Assembly (NCBI GenBank): GCA_022749755.1
Contig: CM040451.1
Location: 4,354,871 to 4,418,870, forward strand
Origin: Azadirachta indica
Taxonomy: Eukaryota > Streptophyta > Magnoliopsida > Sapindales > Meliaceae
Length of the DNA stretch: 64,000 nucleotides
Reading direction: 5' to 3'
Position numbers and translations under genes: made by a program. Below are positions 59,770 through 64,000 of this stretch, piece after piece. Positions within the stretch are counted from its first letter, which is position 1. Each line of letters starts with the position of its first letter. The notes under the pieces are model-generated. The model did not search any database and was not told where the DNA came from. It saw only the letters and a list, made by a program, of their open reading frames with translations.

Positions 59770-62700
59770 TTATGGCCGTATAGTAAACACAGGTTCAGCA
59801 TTCAACGGGAGGAGACTCCAGTAACAACCCCGACTGTCAATACAACAGCTATGCCATTTGATTCTATAACAACCTACTGGAAATTTCGAAACATCAAGCA
59901 AGCAATTTGAGAACCCTTGTCCTCTTGAATCTGGTTCGAAATGAACAAATGTCGTCACAGGTCCATCATCATCATCATCATCATTGTCATCCCTACGACG
60001 CTTACCCTGATTGGTCTTTCTTTTACGCTCTGTCACGTACTGAAACAGCTTTTCGTTCATTTCTACCATGTCGCCCCTTTCCCAAGGTGGAGAACTCGAT
60101 AATATTTGTGCCTTGTTCTGTCTGTTTGAAATAAGAGTTGGACTACAATAAACGATGCAGTAAAATTTCGTCAGCCGAAAAGGGAGATTTGGCGGCATAT
60201 TTTTCAGTTGAAGACAAAGATTAAGGGACAGGTGGAAGCCTGTTGAGATAGATATTCCATCTAGGTTTTTTGTGTCGGCACTGGAGATGAAGAGCTCTGA
60301 CCCAAAGCATGGCCTGAAATTTGGTAGAAACTTTGAAATATTAGAATGCAATTAAAGTGGAAAACCAAAACCAAACAGAAAGGAATCTGTAATCCAGGAT
60401 AAACTTTCAGTCTATAAGGCTTTCTACTTTCTTCCTAATTCAGAAAAATAACAATCAAACTTCATTCCAACTGTTTCAGGTTTCAGTAGTAGTTTCACTA
60501 GTGATTGACCTAAAAGAACAAATTAAACCACAAGATGTGCTCTCAGGCACAAGGAAAGACCAGTGCTTCGTGATGACAGTGACAAGTACTATGGTATGAG
60601 AATGACCATATGGGGATCTTAAAAATGTAGAAATCACAATACTAGCCTTAAAACGATACTACCCAGTGCAAGAAACCAAAAGAGAAAAGGTTTAAATCAT
60701 AACTAACATTTTATCTGTTCATAGATCTCCCTTTAAGATGTTACTAGAGAAAATCTTCTTTGGATGGCTCAACTGCTCAAGTTATGGCATGCCCAGAAGG
60801 TTCGAATATATTTTTACTACAAGGGTGATGAAAGAGCATCCACGAGTCATACTGTGACCCAGCAGATGCACTGAAGAGCTAGGGTGGCATCACAAGTGAC
60901 CATTATGTCTAGTTTTTACTTTGACCATTACCTTTGTCTTTATTTTCTTTCATTTAATGTTAGAATAACGGATCTATATATGTGCCTAGATTAAAACAGA
61001 CAAAAAAATATGTGTAACTTCTGATCTTAGATGCAATAAGGGACAAGGTTTGTATGAACACAAATCTTTCAAGAGTCTCTATAAGAACAATGTGCCATCC
61101 AAACAGGATAATTTCAAGTTTGAATTATCCCTGGTTTGCCCAAAGCCAGAAGTAGATAAGGGAGTTTGAATTTTGTTCTTTCAGCCCTATTCACTACTTT
61201 CTGATAAGGGTTGGATCTGTTTCCTACCGCTGGCCAGGAAGTTGGCGCAAATCTTTGTAAAACTAAAGACGATGGTGCCCATTTGCTGCATCACAATGCT
61301 TTAAAATAGATGAAATTACAGTCACCATGCCATGAAGAAAACAAAAGAGCAACATAGAATGAAGATTTAAATCAACTTTTTATAATTAGTTCAATATCAT
61401 GTAAGTATATCTGTAAAACAGATTGTAGACAGCTTGGTTTACCTTACTCTGAAGAAGAACTTGGGAGCCCTGAAAGGAATGGAGATCCATTTGAAAATAA
61501 TGTTTAACAGAAGCTGTAAGCCATTCTTGCTAATTTTGAATAGAGTCTCATCATTGACTGCTCCATTTGCCTCAGTTTGCAAGCCAGAAATGCCAGAAAC
61601 AGCATATTTACAAACATTGACAACATCTTTAACTTCACAAGTGTTGTCCAATACCTGGTTTTTAGGCCACAAATGAAAACAATTCCTGGACTTCCCAGTG
61701 ACCTCTAAAAGCATACAGAGATTTGTAGTAGTCTCACTGTCTAGATTCCGCAGCCTCCCAGCTAAATTCTGTATTAACATTGCATTTGCGCTACTCTGTG
61801 AGCTATCAAGATCATGAGTTAGATTTTTGCAGGCAGATAGGGAAGGGATGTAAAGAGCAAATCCAGCACTAACAGCCAATAATGAACAACATAGAGCAAG
61901 TGCTTTAACATTATTTGAACTTTTGCGATCCATTCCAATGAAAGAAGTGGTAATTAGATCAAATTCCTGTGACAGCCTCTTCAACTGAAAAGATACTCGG
62001 GTGATTTGTTGCAAGAATTTGAGGCTCTCAACCATTATACTTTCTCCAACCTGCGCATCATTACTAATGTCATTTTGACCAGATGGAAAAGTGCTCAAGA
62101 CTCTAAACACATCAATTACTGCTTCAAGAACCTTTGCTCTTAGAGCCAAAAACCATCTTTGGAAACAAAAAGCATTAGCAGACGTGAAAGTGCTTTCCAA
62201 TGTTCTTCCAGCAGAGATAAGAATCTGGTAAGCCACAACAAGAGCTTTACTACAATTAGGCTCATTGATAATTCTAGTAGCATCTAGTCCAATTTCACAT
62301 AAATCATCAAAAGAAAGTGTGATACCAAATTCTTTTATCTCTAAAAAATCCACAGAGCTGGAACCATGTTTCGGAAAGAGAAGCAGCTGCACTATCCTTT
62401 CGGAATGAGCCAATTGAGATAAAAGTTTTAACCAGCAACTACAAATATCAGATTGAACTTTCATTATTAGTTGCCCGAAAATGAAACTAGCAGTGATCCA
62501 TGCTCCCCGACATGCTGCATAGATTCCAGCTTTGTAAGCAGGCCAAGTATTCCTCTTTGTCAACATCCTTTTTGCAAACTCAAGGGTAAAGAGTTCATGC
62601 TTATTTAAGTAGTTTTGTAAAGATGTTTGAGAGTTTTCATCAACTCCACCAGCTTCCTCATTCCTATTAATCACGCAAATCCATATAATTTGGGAATCCA

Positions 62701-63633
62701 ACAATAGAGAGTAGATCGAGTGTATATAGCAATCAAAGAAGGAGCAATCATGTACACACTGAACCAGAATCTTTACTTTGTCAAAGACTTCATTAGTTAG
62801 AGTGCCAGCTTCATTGAGATTCTGAAGGCAGGACTGTGCAAAACTGTTTAGCATATATAAAAGCTTTGGACCAAACCCTTTGTCCCATTCTCCTCTGAAC
62901 TGCTCAGTGTCATTAACTGCCGAATCCGCTTGCCTGCCAGCCACATTATTCGCAAGATGCTCAATAAATAAATAAACTTTATCCAGCAACAATACACCCA
63001 AATCTGCATCTTCTCCAACAAGGCGAAGAAGAAGATTGAGAAGGCTTTGGACTTGTTCAAATACTTCAATAGGGTTAAACTGACAGAGATCCAACAATGG
63101 CTTTACCAGCAAGGCAATCTGATCCACGATTAATGAGACAACTTGTGACGGCAGAGGTAAGTTACAAACACCATCAGGTCCCATTTCAGTCCTTTTCAAC
63201 TTAATGACTATATCAACCAGAACATGGATGGCAGCAACACTCTTACACATGATTGGAGATCGGGAAGCATTATCAATGACAGTTAATAGCTCAGCAAATT
63301 CCAGTATGTCAGCGCAAGCCAAATTAGTTGGTGTACACAAAAGGATCTGTTAAGCGCATTAGATGAGTCAATAGCCCATAAAAATAAAGGTAACAAATTA
63401 AAAGGTCACTACAGAGGTTCAGAACTAACCTTATGCAGAAGCTTTAGCGCTTCACACTGCGTGGTTGAAGCAAGTTTAGGTTCATCTACCATGCTGCATA
63501 TTGCCTTAGTTAAACTTGCACTAATGAGAGACTGACACATTCCCTTTGCAAAAATGAAAAGCAGACATCTTATCGCAGTTGCTTGCAAATGCAAGGCATT
63601 TTCATTGTTAAGAAGTGATGAAAGAAAGTCCAC
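59770..63633 (-). CDS. EMB1895: EMB1895 / Integrator subunit 7 homologue, C-terminal part (gene continues beyond window)
   Basis: Visible exons on the minus strand are 63633-63430, 63346-61443 and 60313-59770, joined HK|IL in phase 0 and FRV-R|PCFG in phase 2, all GT/AG; the 5' part lies beyond 64000. The 883 visible residues match plant EMB1895 (Arabidopsis AT4G20060), an ARM/HEAT-repeat protein of roughly 1,100 residues: CCWLKLLSQLAHSE, APKFFFRVRPCFGSELF, GQGFSNCLLDVSKFPVGCY and SLLPLNAEPVFT are diagnostic. The family corresponds to Integrator subunit 7, a nuclear scaffold in the complex that cuts snRNA 3' ends; loss in Arabidopsis is embryo-lethal. Near the C-terminus a basic patch (KRKTNQGKRRR) and an acidic run (DDNDDDDDDG) are visible, the former a plausible nuclear localisation signal. 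No frame breaks are seen, so the gene appears functional. Splicing beyond 63634 could not be settled. Confidence 0.9.
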
Positions 63634-64000
63634 CTGCTTCCACATAGTAATATTAATAACACATTGTCTGCTAGGTACTTCTAAGAATAATAATGACACA
63701 AACTTTGGAAACAAAAGACATGATCCTCATTAATCCACAACTTTAAGCACACCAACATTTAGAACCTCCAATTTTCAAATTTATCACTCATTATCATGTT
63801 ATAAACTCTGTGAGGTATCAGAGGAGACATTTTGAAAGTACACACAAGCAAGCAGAGAGAAAGAAAGACAGCAAAAATTTAAATCTGTCTCACTTTGTCC
63901 ACAGCTTTTTGGCTCAAAAATGGCTGAAGGAAGCAATCTAGTGCATAGAAAAGTCTTCAGGCTATGCTGAAAGAAGCAAATAAGTAGTACTTGGACCGGT
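63634..64000 (-). other. intron of EMB1895 homologue, possible further exon at window edge
   Basis: The acceptor for exon 63633-63430 is GGAAGCAG|GTGGAC. A possible upstream exon ends at 63894 (ACAAA|GTGAGA), but its reading frame is open only for about 25 codons back from there, so I do not call it. The true upstream exon may lie beyond 64000. Confidence 0.45.

Noticed and set aside
63894..64000. Upstream exon of the EMB1895 homologue
   Set aside because: A donor site exists at 63894, but the frame that joins to exon 63633 meets a stop codon about 25 codons upstream and the candidate does not resemble the known protein, so I did not add it.

Overview
The window is nuclear DNA from a flowering plant, almost certainly a eudicot. 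The signs are very AT-rich intergenic DNA, U-rich introns, dense LTR retrotransposons and MITEs, and genes whose closest relatives I recognise are plant genes. I cannot name the species.

Four protein-coding loci are supported, all on the minus strand. Locus A (7898-12194) is an intact three-exon polygalacturonase QRT3-like gene of 482 codons. Locus B (28209-30541) is a broken paralogue of A, with frameshifts and internal deletions. Locus C (47869-49997) is a second intact QRT3-like gene of 502 codons with a longer Ser/Pro/Ala-rich N-terminal region. Locus D (59770 to beyond 64000) is the C-terminal part of the EMB1895/Integrator subunit 7 gene. An intronless tRNA-Leu(CAA) gene lies at 58815-58898 on the plus strand. 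In Arabidopsis, QRT3 (AT4G20050), its relative AT4G20040 and EMB1895 (AT4G20060) are neighbours, so this looks like a conserved microsyntenic block in which the QRT3-like genes have been spread over tens of kilobases by transposon insertions.

Region by region: 1-7.8 kb holds a 2.07-kb long-inverted-repeat element, several direct and tandem repeats and no gene. 7.9-12.2 kb is locus A, with a MITE in its 2.75-kb intron. 14.0-15.2 kb is a non-autonomous Mutator-like element with long TIRs and a perfect 9-bp target duplication. 16.4-22.5 kb is a nested structure: a Ty3/gypsy chromovirus (two LTRs, decayed gag-pol, chromodomain) inserted into a MITE of the same family as the one in locus A. 22.5-23.7 kb is another inverted-repeat element. 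24.5-26.8 kb is a minus-strand Ty3/gypsy pol relic containing a near-perfect 119-bp palindrome. 28.2-30.5 kb is pseudogene B. 32.6-34.7 kb is a gag-protease relic with a 216-bp tandem duplication. 37-38 kb may be the 5' end of another relic. 40.1-43.9 kb is a 3.7-kb LTR element with gag and protease but no reverse transcriptase or integrase (TR-GAG type). 44.7-45.5 kb is a further long-TIR element. 47.9-50 kb is locus C. 50-58.8 kb is AT-rich and holds MITE fragments and direct repeats, and the tRNA and locus D follow.

The QRT3-like enzymes are expected to act on pectin in the cell wall (QRT3 degrades the pollen mother cell wall so that tetrads separate). The EMB1895 product belongs to the nuclear Integrator complex that processes snRNA 3' ends. 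They share a neighbourhood, not a pathway. I found no previously undescribed molecular system. The most unusual observations are an exitron-like intron in locus C that would encode a membrane segment if retained, the palindrome at 26442-26560, and the dated nest of a chromovirus inside a MITE.
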